From Glossina fuscipes (taxonomy: Eukaryota; Arthropoda; Insecta; Diptera; Glossinidae): 64,000 nucleotides of DNA. Positions within the stretch are counted from its first letter, which is position 1. Each line of letters opens with the position of its first letter. Location of the stretch: the NCBI RefSeq assembly GCF_014805625.2, contig NW_023998458.1, positions 1,531,480 to 1,595,479 of the forward strand, given 5' to 3'. The notes under the pieces were generated by a model that worked only from the letters and a program-made list of their open reading frames with translations, ran no database searches and was not told where the DNA came from. The position numbers and the translations under genes were made by a program. Below, piece after piece: positions 1 through 13,569 of this stretch.

Positions 1-1800
1 TTTATAAGTTTAAATAAATAAGCAAAAGACATAAAACCGTCGTAAGTACAAACATTGAAAAGTGTTTTCTTGTCATTGGCATAGGCATGCACGAGAAGAG
101 AAAAAAACCACTTTGCCCTTTTATAGTTCAATGAAATTTTATACATAACAGCGACGACAACAATACAATCGAAGTAAAACATATCCATTAAATGAAAGTA
201 AATACAAGAGCAAACACAACGAAAAGCAAAGAAAACGATTTAACTTCAAAGTTTTGATCAGCAAAACTTAACATTAGAAATGAGTTTACAACCGCTTGAT
301 TATTACGAAAAAAAAATAAATAAATAAATAAAAGAAATTATTATAATTACATACATAAAGTGTTTGTACATCCATTAAACATGTACATATGGAGATATTT
401 TATTGCTTAATATAGCTTTTCGTAAAATTTTTTGTCATTTTTTTTTTTTTTTAACCAAAAAGGAAAACCTGTCGAAGCGCTTAAAAGTAAATATAACAAC
501 AGAAATGGTTGTGTTCGAAAGTTTTCCCATAAAAAATTATATTTACGTAAAAAAAAAAAAAAAAACAAAGCAAAAAAATAAACCAATTATTGTAGAGATT
601 AATTTCAAAGAAAACAACAACAACAAAAACAAGAATTAATTTCAAACTCCCTTTATGCATAGAATACGTAATAGTAATAATAGTATAGCGTTGTTGTACG
701 CTATGTGAACTGAAAGCGTAATGAATTCTCTAACCCTCGGCTGTCTTCCTTCATCGCTTGTCTAATGCTAAGTTTATTTCCCATATTGTTATGTCACGGC
801 CAGTGTTTTACGATTTCCACCCATTGCTTATGATATGTCACTTGCGGACTTCCTCTCTTACAATAGACATATACATATATATATATATATCTATATATGT
901 ATATACTCTATTAAGCCCATATAAACAATACCTTACAGAGCTAATCGCCAAGTGAAAAAAAAGTTGTAAAATTAAAGATATGCAGAGTCAAGCAGACAAG
1001 CTCAAAATATTACATAAATTTCCAAATGTGTTCATATATTTATTTATTTATATTATATTTGTATGCATTGAAGGCAAGACAAGGCAAAATGAATACAATC
1101 ACCTAAAGCCGACTTTTCCATGCGCCCTATCCATAGATATGTGTATAAACCTCTGTTTTCACGTACATAAAACACGATACAAAACGTTGCGAATATTGTA
1201 ACACAGTTTCGATACAGTACAATACGAACTAAGCTAACTAAGCGGGAACGTCATTGCACGATTTTGAGTCAGATTTGCAATTATTGGCCTAAATTCCCAA
1301 GGTTGTAAAAGTTCACTACAACTGTGTCAGTTTGGAATCAGTTTTGGAATTAAAGAAAGCTCCAATTGTTGCCCCTTAGGCGGAGGCCCAAGGAGACAAG
1401 CCCAAATGCAGAAAGTAGCTCTCTCGATGGTAATAATATACCCAATCTTTCGGTCCGTTTTCATGCTCACTTTTCTTACTAGGGAAAGAAAATAGGTATG
1501 GAATTAAAGAATTTTACGAATAGAAAAGGAAAATGTACCCATCCACTTTCTCTGGAAAGGAAAACTCTGCCAGTAAAAAAGTTGTAACTGCTATGTGCCG
1601 AAAAATTCGAATCACCTTTGCTTACAACTAATTTTTAGACGTTCCTAGGTCCATCCTAAATAAGTACAAATGCCTCTAGTGTTTAATGTGGACATCTGCA
1701 ATGGAAAATGTTGTGCGATGTTGCGCAGTTACCCATCACCCCTGTAAATGCGATATTCCCCTTTTCTGTGGAGGCCACACTACTGTTTAATTCCCGATCT

Positions 1801-1978
1801 AATGCTTCCCTCTGGGAAGTAGGAGGCCTATCTAATGTTTCTCTGACTTGTGCGTCTATGATTTTGGGGCTAACCATACTCACTACATGAATGCTTCCCT
1901 CTGGGAAGTAGGAGGCCTATCTAATATTTCTCTGACTTGTGCGTCTATGATTTTGGGGCTAACCATACTCACTACATG
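1801..1978. repeat. 89-bp tandem duplication, two copies
   Basis: Copy 1 is 1801-1889 and copy 2 is 1890-1978, adjacent. I see one mismatch (G at 1836 against A at 1925). A third copy would start at 1979 but diverges after about two bases. The near identity indicates a recent duplication. Part of the unit (CTTCCCTCTGGG) resembles the 3' part of the dispersed repeat at 8650-8950, so the unit may derive from that family. Confidence 0.9.
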
Positions 1979-3120
1979 AACGCTCCAAATGTCCTTTTTC
2001 ATTTATCCTGCCTTCTGACATTCATGGTATTTTTCCCTTTATTTGTAAAAACGAAAGTAATCCTTTGGACGGCATAGTCGCTTTTCTGTTTGGTTATTCA
2101 TATAATCTCAGACGGGCATCCAATTTTTAGTCCCAAGGAAAAAGAAAATAATACCAATCAAGTCACGAATTAACAAAAAAGAAAAAGCCTAAAATAATTG
2201 CGCCGAAAGAAAGCTTGTTCACACCACATTCCTATTCATTGTACGATCTAACCACCATCGTTGCAACAAGTTCTAATTGCGCTAAAAAAGTCGGCAAATG
2301 AGGTTCCTTCTCTGTTAAAATATGATTTCCGAAGTTTTCTGTAACCTAAAATTAGTCTCCTTACTTTCAAAGAATCTAATTTATGCCCTCCTCTCTTTTA
2401 TATAAGAAATGATAGGGTAAGAATAAGCACTACATGATTTACGCTAACAAAACTTCGCATTTTGCTAAAAAAGCCATATTTCATTCTTACACTATAAAAG
2501 GCGTAGCAGCTGACCAGCGAAAACTTTGAAACTCAAAACCATTGTTCTTGGTCGTAGTTTAGGTGATCGACTAACTAACACGGGAAAGTCGGTGCAATCC
2601 TATGCGGAGCAACGATTTATGAAAGAGACTCGAGTTTAATTTTGCTTCATCGACTTTTTTTCAATCGAGAATGAGCCAGGTCAGATTTTATTATTAACAA
2701 AACCATATCCATATACTCGTCCTAGCCTCAATTTTGCCCTATCCTTAACGAAAGTGAACCAAAAGCGTATCACGATTGAATTAATCGCAAGTTGCGTAAA
2801 TAAAATACGATACGTATCTTTTGAAAAAAATGTTACACAAAGAATGATGAGGTTAATATACCCCCCCGGTAAATGGTCTTTGAAAAGGAAAGATAAATGA
2901 AGAAGGCATTACACCTAAGGCTTATTGCAATCAAGCGAAGTCATCGCAAAATGCGTTTGCATGCCGTGTATTATTAGGTATGTTTTTCTATCTATTGGCT
3001 ATCTGTCAGTAGCACTTGGCGACAAAACTTGTTATTGTTTTCGTACGTGAGGGACATGCAGAAGAAGATTTAAATAATTGTGTTGTACAGTGGCTATGAA
3101 GTATCTATCCCTGCCTCTGT

Positions 3121-3149
3121 CACACCACCATCACCATCATCATCATCAA
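3121..3149. repeat. CAC/CAT simple repeat
   Basis: Short trinucleotide run (CACCACCATCACCATCATCATCATC). It creates a histidine-rich open frame on the + strand that is not supported as a gene. Confidence 0.7.
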
Positions 3150-3609
3150 CTATCAAATGAATTAAATCATTGCCAGATTAAGGCAGCAAGCAATGCACTC
3201 ACAACTCCAACCCGCTTGTTGTTATTTTGTATGCAAATAATTAAACGTAAGTTTTACACATTTACAAACATATTCATCATTACATTACATATAGAAAATG
3301 ATTTACTATATGACTGTAGATGTCATACAACAACAAGTTGGTTGGTTTTTGGCCAAATTCATATAAATCAAACACTACTGCTTACCATTAGTATTGATTA
3401 AGACTATTGTCCTCTTACTTAGCTAACCAAACGTTCAGTCTTTAAGGGTGAAGCTTAGGAAACGGTTGTGTCGATTTTTAATTGAATTTTTGATTAAAGC
3501 AAATAACAACAACAACAAAAGATAAAATGACTCACATAGTAATTCTTTTAATTGTTTCTGTTTTTATTTATTTAAATCCGCCGATTATCCTTTCTTTTTT
3601 TTTATCTAG

Positions 3610-6162
3610 ACCCTAAATACGGCGGTAGTGCAAATCTATAAAACTGAAGCTTCAGCTCATTCACATTGGAAAAAGAAATATACGGGTGTTGTATGTTTCG
3701 TTAAAGATAGTGCTCAGCGTTCCTATTTTTTGCGTGCTTATTGCCTCATCAAGCATGAACTGATCTGGGAACATGAACTATACGATAGTATGAAAATTAA
3801 TAAAGCGCGACCTTATCTGCTAACATTTGAGGGTCATGTAAGTGCAAAAAAAAAAAAAAAACAAAAAAAAATATTTATGAACACATATTTATAGGATGGT
3901 CATATTGGCTTAAATTTTGTCTCTGAAGAGGAATGCGAATCTTTTTATCATGCCGTTGACTCAATAATTGAAACAAGGAATCGAAAAAAAATGGGTAAGT
4001 TTCAGATTCTGTTTAATTTATAGACGATTTTTATTATTTCGGTTTTTTCTTCAGACAAACGCAGTCGACCTAAACAACAGTCAGCCCCTTCAGCACCATT
4101 GACTCCGTTACCCAAAGAACCAGTAACAAATGAAAATACCGTACAATTACGTAATCATCCAAAGATTGGCTCTATAAATTTAATGCCTGCTCCCGTAACA
4201 AATACACAAGGTTCTAGTAAGCATTTCTTTTCGTTTAGTTCCTCCTCGTCTTCGAACAGTAAAGATAAGAAACGTAAAGTAACCAAAGCTGATATTAGTC
4301 AACCGACAAATTTTATGCACATCAGTCATGTGGGTTGGGATGCTAATAAAGGATTCGATTTGGCGGGCAATGAAAATGATCAAGTATTATCGCATTTCTT
4401 CGCTAAAGCTGGTGTTTCCGAAAATGAACTCAAGGATCGTGACACGCGAGCATTTATTTACGATTTCATACAAAGCAATAATGTATTGGGCACCGTAAAA
4501 TCAGAACAAGTGGATAAACCGGTAAAAGCAACGGCACCAACGGTACCAGCACCACCACCAGTACCTAGCAGACAGCAGCATAGTGTAGGTTTCCTGCATC
4601 AAAGAAACATTTTTTATTTCTTTTATTGATTTTCAAGCGATTTTTAGGTGGTTAATGGCACTGCAGTCGTAACCAGCCAAAGATCCGCGCCGCCACCACC
4701 TCCACCACCAGCCAGACAACCGCCGCCACCGGTACCGACAACAGTGCCAGGCTTGTCAAGAGCGCCAGTGCCTCCTACGCGACCGCCCCCTATAAGTAGT
4801 ATGTCTACGCCGCCTCCACCAGTACCAACTCAAGCTACAATACCTGCACCGGTAAAATTACCTTATCCTCCTCCTACCATTTTCAGTCAAACCCGAAATT
4901 TTGCAAATCCCTTTAATAGTCGACTATCGCTAGTCTACTAAATGATAATCAACCAAATCACATCAGTCGACCTTAATTAATGTAGAAGATTTTTGAAACC
5001 TGAATTTGAAGTTTTGCACTTTTCAATAATATTCTTCGTCAGTCGAACTGTTGATGTCATCAATTGTATTTTCAATCCGTCTGTGTAATGTACGCAACAT
5101 TCTCTTCATGCCCGGCCTTTGCATGCTTTATCTGTGTATCCCACAGGCAATGATATAGAGCGACCAGTACATTTGCTGATTGGAATTCGTTAACTATTCG
5201 CTTCTTAAGATAATTAGTTGTAAAAGAAAATTTATATAGTATGTTGGAACTTATCCCAAACGATTTCTTAACTCAAGTTCAAAAAATTTTATAAAATCAT
5301 GATAGATTGAAAGGTGAGGCATTTGATGTTAATGAAATTAAATTCTTTTGTAAAAAAAAACATATACAAAGTCACATAGAAAAAGTCACCTTCTGCATAA
5401 ATTCCATTAAAATAAATGAAAAATTCATTGGAAATTGAACTTTAGTCTAAACTTTCAAATAACGTATCAAAACTCTTCTAAAAATCTGCATGATATGAAC
5501 ATTCATCCATCTAGCACAATTGGCGAGACATGAAGCTTAAATTGATTAAAAAGACTAAGAGCATAAATAATAAATGAGGGATCTGTCTAAATACCTCATG
5601 GTAATGTTGAAAATTTATAAATAACTTTAATTTGTCTATTGTAGCCGGTGCCGCCTCCACCGCCTCCAACTAGTGCTGTCATTCCGCCCCCTCCGCCGCC
5701 ACCGCCACCAGTTGAAATACCAACTATCACGACATCACAAGCTCCTCCAGAAACCAAAATTGCTTCTAGTCTACCAGTAGTAACAGAGACCCGCAACGAA
5801 TTGCTGGAAAGTATACGCAAAGGGGTACAATTAAAGGTAAGCAAGCAAATTAAAAAATTAATTAAAAAAAAAAAAAAAAACTCAAAAAAATCTTTTTTTC
5901 TCTCGAATATTTTCAGAAAGTTGATACATCTGCGCTTAGCACCGGTAGCGGCGATTCACACAGTGATCTTATGTCAGAAATACGTATGGGTATTGAGCTA
6001 AAGCCGACAGAGAAACGCGAATTACGTGATAGTGATGAATTCTCAGGCACAGATGCTTTAGCCAGTGCTCTAAGACGTGCCCTACAAGAACGCGGACGTG
6101 TTATGCAATCATCCGATGATGAATCATCTTCTTCTGGAAACGATGATGATTGGGATGACTAA
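3610..6162 (+). CDS. WASp: WASp (Wiskott-Aldrich syndrome protein homologue), 5' end missing
   Basis: Actin nucleation-promoting factor. In the family it is opened by Cdc42 and PIP2 and then activates the Arp2/3 complex. Visible exons: 3610-3837, 3895-3994, 4055-4584, 4648-4851, 5645-5836, 5917-6162. All phases match, giving 499 codons and a TAA stop. Domains in order: the C-terminal part of WH1 (3610-3994, starting TLNTAVVQIY); a basic patch KDKKRK; a CRIB/GTPase-binding domain beginning ISQPTNFMHISHVG at 4294; a proline-rich region (4530-5740); a first WH2 (TRNELLESIRKGVQLK, from 5789, split by the last intron); a second WH2 (LMSEIRMGIELK, from about 5968); a central helix (ALASALRRALQERG); and an acidic tail ending DDDWDD with the Arp2/3-binding tryptophan. 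The fly protein is a little over 500 residues, so roughly 40-50 N-terminal residues are absent. Retention of the 793-bp intron after 4851 would end at a stop at 4939-4941 and lose the whole WH2-acidic region. Confidence 0.95.
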
Positions 6163-6194
6163 AGAGAGAACCAAAAAAAAATAAAAATAATAAA

Positions 6195-6200
6195 AATAAA
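6195..6200 (+). terminator. Candidate WASp polyadenylation signal
   Basis: AATAAA 33 nt after the WASp stop codon, in an A-rich stretch with several overlapping AATAA motifs. The composition makes chance matches likely, so the exact signal is uncertain. Confidence 0.4.
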
Positions 6201-8654
6201 TATATAAAAGACAAGAAAACGTAAGCTTCTTTAAGTTTTGAGTTTGATAGTAAAATGACGTCATATTTATGCCAGAAATTCGGAATTTTTTAATGATTAC
6301 TGCACGTAACATTTTTGGTAAGGACAAAAAAGAAATTCATTCTACAAAAGAGCTTACATCAAGCATTCGCGAAAACGCTTTAATTAGCGTTAATTGTATA
6401 GAAATTTTATTGCTTTACGAAACATTCGGTTAAGAGTTAATTCTTTTAAGAAAGCAAAACAAAGAAATAAAATTAGAATTAGGTTAATTTTTAAATGAAT
6501 TTTCACTGTACACTTTTCAGTAACTGAAATGCTTAACTTATTTGGCTTCACTTCACGCCCTCGATATATCTGATTACTAATAGTAGTTTGATTTAAACAG
6601 CATAACCAATTTCAATAAATACTCTTTCAAAAATTATTTATTAACTATAAAATAAATAAATAAATAAACAAAAAAAAAAAAAAAAATTATTAAAAAAAAC
6701 CCAAAAATTATTTCATTGAAAAATAATTGCAAAGTAATTTAATTTTAATTAGACAAAAAAAAAATTGTGCCAAATAAAATAAAAATAATAAACTTGTAAA
6801 AAATACTCTTCAATGCAATTAAAAACAAAAAAAAAAAATTTAACCATAGAAGAAAAATAAAAAAAAAAACAGGAAGCGAGACTATTACTATTGAAACACT
6901 TTAAATCAGGTTGCTATCTAGCCTTCAATAAACCTCAAACAAAGAAATAAATATAAATTCAACTCAATACGGCAGCTCGATGCTGCATTGAGTTCATCTC
7001 TTAACGACAAAAAAAAATGTTTTTGTAATGACATTAGAAGTGTTTTTTTTTTTTTTAGTATAAGAAAATGTGCCTCTAAAAACATTTTCTTTTCATTAAA
7101 GCAAATCCTTTATGAAATATTTATATTAAATATGGTTCTATATATGAAATAAATAAATAAATAAATAAGGAAAATTAAATATTAAAACCTAATTAACATT
7201 AGAATAATGACAAGTTTGATATGTGTGTGTATTTTTCATAAAAGCAAGAATGTTAACAAAGAGAAAACAATGAAAGACTTTCTTTTTCATCTATTGAATT
7301 TTACGATCTTATGACTTTAGTTTAGATGTAATCGTAATTTCCAAAATCATTAAAAAAGAAAATATCAGTAAATATTTTGCATTCGCTTTAGGGCGAAATA
7401 AAGATTTGGACATCCATCACCCTAAGTCAATATTTATTAAAAATTGCGCAATTTTTTTGTCAATTGTGGGCGTCTCGAAGGAAACTTACAGTTGAAAAGC
7501 ATTTCTTCATTCATACTCATACTCATATTCTCCCTTCAACTAAGAACGTTTTCAATTTTTCATCCATTTTTCGAAACTCATTCAATCTAAGAATTACGAT
7601 TGCTTAGTGTAAAAATCCCGCGCTATGTACAACTTTGTTTTAGAGTTAAGCATAAGCAACCGAGAGAGAAGAATTCAAATGCCGTCAGTTTGGTGGTTTC
7701 TACAATAGGTGGTAATTTAACTTCTCTAGCCTGCTGGGAATTACTTTGTCTTTAACTGCGATGGCAGCTTGTCTTTACTTTCTTTTCATCACATAAGATC
7801 ACATAGGTGGTGGCTCTATGAATTAGAGCGAATAACCAAAGAGCCAAAAAGTTTTCCTTCTAATCAGCAATGGCTGCACTACACAATCAGTTCTATAACT
7901 TTGAACACTGATAGATGCGCGGCAGACTTATGTTGAAAACTTATTTTGTCAGCGCACGTTCTCCGTTCTTACCAAGCTACGCCATCAAAGTACCTGACTG
8001 AACTAGGGCTCTAAGACAAACTCCGCAAAATGAACTCTTTAAATCCTTGCAAATGCCAATATGTCATCCTTTTATATCATCCTTGTATATTTAAATGATC
8101 AATCAAGGGATAAAATTGAAAAAGAAAAAATCAAAAGATATTATTCCTTAATACAGAAAAACGATTTAGATAATATGATCAAATTTGTTCTTGTTCTAAG
8201 CTCGAGTAAGTAGCCGCCCTCTAGAATTTTTTTAATCAACTTAAGCAATTCGTAAATGCGAACAAGCGGGCCCAGTTCACTTTATTACTCTTCGTTTTAT
8301 TGTTAAAACGTCGTGGTTAATTTCGAATAGAACTATTCATGATGACCAAGCTGTTCCACTATATTAAAAATCGAATTCAATGCATCTCTTTAAAATATCT
8401 TGTCACACTGACTGAGCACGTAAGCCCCTTTGGAATATCTTTTCTACGTAAATTGAAAAGACATGTATATACTGGATCTTCTAGTTGTAAATTTATTTAT
8501 TTTATCCACTGAATTATTTTAATTAATTTTCCAAGTTTATAACGGCGTGCCCTTTGAAAAGTTTAGGTCAAGTCCATATTTTTGTGCATTTATTTGCTAT
8601 AGTTTTTGAGTAAAAAAACAATTTTTCATTTCTTTTGAAAAACAAAAGTGTTCT

Positions 8655-8950
8655 AAGTTTATATGGTGCTGCGAGTGTCTCCTTCGACCGATTTAACCCA
8701 TTTTCAATACTAACTTGCGTGCAAGAACTTCCAATGTTGCTGCCAAATTTGAAGTCGACATCTTCATTTTTGCGGCCGCGAGAATGTTTAGAACAGATGG
8801 ACAGACAGACATGTTTATATCGATTTAGAATTTGATGCTGATGAAGAATGTATAGACCTAATGGCGTCTATGATGCTTCCCTCTGGGCGTTGCAAGCAAG
8901 TTTGATAGAATGAATATACCCCTCATCCTTTGGTGCTGAGTATAAAAAAA
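8655..8950 (+). repeat. Dispersed repeat family R1, copy 1
   Basis: Shares an ordered set of blocks with 51030-51370 and 55110-55425: GAACTTCCAATGTTGCTGCC-type segment, AAATTTGAAGTCG, GGACAGACAGACATG, TTGATGCTGATGAAGAATG, GCTTCCCTCTGGGCGTT, and a terminal GTATAAAAAA. The class of element is not evident: no transposase or terminal repeats were seen. A weaker partial match lies at about 9690-9830. The apparent 66-codon frame here is part of the repeat. Confidence 0.7.
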
Positions 8951-8962
8951 AATATTTTCAAA

Positions 8963-9135
8963 AGGTACCGACTGAATGGCCGAGTTGAGAATGGATCTCC
9001 ACTAGCAACTCAATGATCGTGGGTTCAAATCTCAGAGCTTGCAATAAAGTCGATAGCCTTAGAAGCTATGAAGTGATTTAAGACTTTTGCCTAATAATTT
9101 ATTTCCCTAGCTGAGGTAGTTAGAATAATGATAAT
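8963..9135 (+). mobile_element. tRNA-derived SINE, copy 1
   Basis: The head contains a box-A-like ATGGCCGAGT and a box-B-like GGGTTCAAATCTC, as in a tRNA-Ser/Leu-type promoter. The body shares AGCCTTAGAAGCTA-type sequence with the copies at 31280 and 45226, and the 3' end is an ATA-rich tail. It is flanked by the same 12 bases, AATATTTTCAAA, at 8951-8962 and 9136-9147, which I read as the target-site duplication. It is the most diverged of the three copies. Confidence 0.8.
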
Positions 9136-10439
9136 AATATTTTCAAATGTCGTTTTTAGAATCCAATTTATTGCTTCGAAAAGATTTACATATCGCGTGG
9201 AAAACTGGGCTGGACATCATTTCATCAAGAGTCCAACACCTTTTCAGTTATGCATGGATTTAATTGTCGCAATTTCCGTCAAATATATAAAGTTCGCTAC
9301 AAATGTACTTATAAGATGCGCCTATAGGAAGAGAGTTTCGAATCTTAACGAAAGTTTGTTTTACCCCATTTTCCATATTGTTCCCTTAAACTTTTAGAAC
9401 TTCCGAGGTTTCCAAATGCCTGCTGATGTGCGCACCCTTCACCCTTTAATTTTTATTCATTTTTTTTATAGATATCAAATAAATATATTTTAATAAAAAT
9501 TCTATTGCAGGAAAATCTTGATTGCAATAGTTAGCTTGTTCCATGGACAAACACAGAGCTTGAAGCTGCTAGTTGCGCTAAAATACCTTGTTTTTACTTA
9601 GTTTTCGTATGTAAATGCCTCTCTGCGAACTTTTCAATTAACTTATTATATAAGTACCGCCGAGATAAAACTTAATATCGAACTCAAGCCTACGCACATA
9701 GGTGCAAATTTGTAACTTTGAAAGTTCCTTCTTTCGGACTGTGCGGAATCGCGAAATGAACGTTAAACGAACGAGACAATGTAAATCGGCTTAGAATCTA
9801 ATGTAGGGTATACAATTACCCCAAAGTTTCTGAGTTTACGGATTTTCCAAATCGAATGGCGAAATTATGATATAACCTCATCCATATTGTTAGTGATGGA
9901 GTCAAAAATTATATTTAAAGATATACGAAAAAGAGAAATGTGAAGAAAACTTAATTAAATTGAAATAATAAAAAAAATAGAAATTTATTAATAATAATAA
10001 TAACTTACTGAAACAACAACAATTATTTTACCAAAAATCCATTTAAAAATATGTATACACGAGTGATGAATTTTTTTTTCAAAGCATATGCGAGTTAAAA
10101 CTTTCTTCTCCTATTCTATTCTGCATTTATTTTCCTTATTTAAAATTTTTAAATTTCAGAAAACATTTTCTTAATTTACTAATATTTTTGATTTTTAACA
10201 AATTATTTTTTTTATCCCTTAATTTCAGCTTTTTTTCTGAGTTTAGTAAAAAAATGACAAAGAAATTTAGCTTTGGCGCTGCCGAAAATCGATAAAATGA
10301 GCTCTTTTCTTAATCGGAAGTCAAAATGTAAGATTTACATATTCTATGAAGGTCGCTCATTGTTCGAGGGGTTTTATGTAAAGTAGAATATAAAATATTT
10401 CTATTTTTTCCCGCAATAACTCTTCAAATCACGCTTTAC

Positions 10440-10960
10440 TTATTTTATTCATTTTTATACCGCAAACCATTTGTGATGATCTTTGTGGGGAACGTTCGAT
10501 CTGTGCAGATGTATGCAACACCCAGAACTTGAAATAGTGATTGAATCAGAATCATTTTGTAAATTGGTTTAACCTTATCTATGTGTCTGTCCGTCTGTGC
10601 ATCGGAAACAATAATACGGCAAAAAGGTAAAATTCGTGTTTTTATTGTTTATTATAATTATTTTGTGAACCCATTTAACCTTCTCTGCTCGTCTGTCCAT
10701 CCGTCTGTCTTATATTCGTCTACTCAACATGCAATCTGCAAATTTGTCATGTAGTTTAATGACATTCGGTAACTTGACATATTTCGCCTCAAGGACGAAC
10801 GCTACTGAAATTGATTCGGATCATATAACTTTCTCGATCACCTACTACATTGCGACGTATAATGAAAAATGGTTTGTAAATAGCTGTAGGGCCGTGCCCT
10901 ACTACAGTGCTTTCGCTTGCTTCCTAATTACTCCTTATTGGCTTCAAATAATTTTTGCAT
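10440..10960 (+). repeat. Dispersed repeat family R2, diverged copy
   Basis: Carries blocks common to R2: TTTTTATACC, GCAACACCCAGAACTTGA, GAATCAGAATCAT, TCTGTCCGTCTGT, GATTCGGATCA and GGGCCGTGCCCTACTACAG. The last block recurs at about 62900 (AAGCCGTGCCCTCCTACAG). The 86-codon open frame at 10729-10989 lies in this repeat and is not considered a gene. Confidence 0.6.
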
Positions 10961-11939
10961 TTTTTTTTTCAAGAACTTTAAGAAAGTGAACACAACTAGC
11001 ATAAGGTATGAGTAAATGTGTCCTTGGCTCTGTAGAATCCATAAAACCTTCAGTTTGTAAGCTAAAAAAAAATAAATAAATAAAACTTTACTTATTTAAT
11101 GATGTCTTCAGATTCTCTCTCCCTTTCCCGATATAGAGATGTACGATCTGTACAATGTATGTATTTTTAAGTCGAGCTGGACAAGATGGATCGATTTAGC
11201 CATATTCCAATCAACTATGATCTCAAAACATTTCTTAGAGCAAAGTACTTCCTTCCCATTTTCTTCTCTACACAATTGGCGGTAGATTCACTGAAAATTA
11301 ACGAGGATTTGAAACTTTGCAAATCAACCTCTTAGGACTACTTAAGCAGAAAATTTTCGCTTACGTAATTACCTACGCTTCTTAGCTGCATTAAAAACTC
11401 TAATCTCTATATTAAGGCTTCATGTGCGGGCAACATGGAGTCGTTTGACTGGACATCTATCAATAGATACGTAACAGCTTGCGTTTACATTAAATAGATT
11501 ACTTTCTACGTTATGTAAAATAACATTATTTTATTATTATATAATTTTATAGGCATTCTCCGCTATAACTGACTTGCTAACAAACCTCTTTTTTTAATAT
11601 ATAATATATTTTAATAGCTCACTGATTGCTTAACAAAAATTTTTAAAAATTGAATAAAACCTAAAATCTTTCAATGATCATTGTGCAGTATTGTTTAGAT
11701 AAATAAAAAAGTATAGGAGGCATATTTCTTTTTCATCATTCCAACAGCACACAACTCATAAATGATGACCTATACAAGTCGCCTTACCATTAAATAATTC
11801 CGTGCGAAATGTATTTTTCGAACTTTCTTAAAGGAATTTTAATAATAAAAAAAAAATATTAAGGCCCAACTCAAAGCTCGAAGCTAGGCAACAGAAAAAT
11901 TTTGATTTCATAATACAGGAACAAGAGAAAAGTGATCAT

Positions 11940-12670
11940 CACATTTTTATACCTTACGCCGCTTGTGGTACAGGGTATATTAAGCTAGTGCGGTCGTATG
12001 TAACACGCAGAAGGGCTTAAGATAGATAGACCAACCTTTTCTTATGTCGATCGATTCAGAATCATAATCTGAATTGATCTCTTTCCATGTAAATGTGTGT
12101 TCAAGCTACAGGTCCAAAGTTTTGAGATATTTCGATGAAATTTGGTACAGTGATGTGTGTTGACCCAAGGGCAAACCCTAATGAAAACGGTTCCCATCGA
12201 TCCACATTTTCGACCACTCCTTACATAACGCCCTATTCTGAAAACTGGCTATATGGAAAAAAATTGCAATTTTCAAGATAGTAATATTTGGGCGCTGTGA
12301 ATTGGTATGAAAACTTTGGGCCGGCTGAGGCAATTTTCGAACCCCCTCTCATATAACGAAAACTGAAGTTCCTACAACAAAAAGGTACAATTTTCGATGC
12401 TTCATGATTGAGGATTATATCGTAATAGTAATTTAACATAAAAAAAATTAACTGCAGCCAATTTTGGGCAGTCTCGGCCTTTTTTTTAGATCCTACTTTA
12501 ATAAGGATTTTCATGAAAATTGATCCTTTGTAGAGCAGAAAAATCTAGGTTTTCATATGTGGTGATGAAAATTGACCCGTAATAGTAATTTCATACAAAA
12601 ATAAGAATTGCGTTAGACAATGTGGTGTACAGTATCTAATAGTCGGCCTTGTCCGAAGATAGTGTTCCTA
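11940..12670 (+). repeat. Dispersed repeat family R2, long copy
   Basis: Begins TTTTTATACCTTACGCCGCT and continues through GTTTTGAGATATTTCGATG, ATTTGGTACAGTGATGTG and AATAGTAATTTCATAC to a distal block TCTAATAGTCGGCCTTGTCCG. The same blocks in the same order occur at 34735-35625. The two copies are therefore one family of about 0.7-0.9 kb, strongly diverged. No coding capacity is visible. Confidence 0.7.
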
Positions 12671-13569
12671 CTTTTTACAAATGCAACACTTTTATTATAT
12701 ACTTTTTTCATCGGCTTCCGTACTTAAGCCGCCAAGAATGATCAAATAAAACGTAAATTGCCTAGAGAAAGTTTAAATCGGAATTGCAATAGATCGGCCG
12801 AGGGCCAGATAGGCGGATAGAAATGGCTGAAAAGATTTCGATATTTGTACTAATCAACAATATATGTGGCATCGCCATTGCCTAGCTTCACAGTTTATAT
12901 AAACATTTGATAGATCCTATAAAATGTCTGTTGGTAAGTACCTAAGTAGGAATGTAAAATTCTAATTTCTTTTTTGCTTTTATTTTAGCTGCACTTATTG
13001 GCCAATGTTGCTGATCTTTTGACGTTCGGCTAAGTAATTTATAAGAATGATTATTCAACTGATAATAAACTTGAACACTGTTGAAATCGTCTTAATTTCA
13101 ACTACCATGGCTAAATCGATTCTGCTACTCACACTGATCAAGAATAGGTATATTTTGTAATACCTTCGAGAAATGTATTGAAATAACACCAACATTTTTC
13201 AAATCTCCCATAGTAGATATGAACGGATATGTTTCATAAGTGGAGTCGAGTGAGTAAAAGCCTTTTCTTTCCCTGTTTCTTAGGCACCCTAAGAAGTAGT
13301 TCACTCACTTACTTCGAGGATTCATTGTTTTCTACTCGATGGCTTTTTTACAAAGACCTGCTGCATGATTGAGAACGAATATGCGTTTATTCTCTAAAGT
13401 CCCACAATCCATGCAAAATTCTTGATAATTGTATACGCTTATTCTCTAAAGTAGTAAGGAAAGGGTATAAGTTAAGAAATTTCACAATTTTCGAATTACC
13501 AGGAATTTATTCTTACATTGCATATGTACGCATTTAATCACAACTCACTTTACGTCTTCACCTATTCAC

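Larger units (their letters stand above)
1..3609. other. Non-coding region upstream of WASp or within its first intron
   Basis: No convincing coding exon was found on either strand. The first visible WASp exon at 3610 opens in the middle of the WH1 domain, so at least one upstream exon (start codon and roughly the first 40-50 residues by family length) must lie here unrecognised or to the left of the window. Contents seen: A/T homopolymers (for example 550-567), a TA-rich run near 870-905, an 89-bp tandem duplication at 1801-1978 and a CAC/CAT simple repeat near 3121-3149. Short open frames here are low-complexity or overlap the duplication. Confidence 0.6.

Noticed and set aside
5596..5844. 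Minus-strand Gly-rich open frame opposite the WASp proline-rich exon
   Set aside because: It is the antisense shadow of proline codons in a well-supported exon.
10729..10989. 86-codon + strand open frame
   Set aside because: Lies in a diverged R2 repeat that recurs elsewhere in the window.
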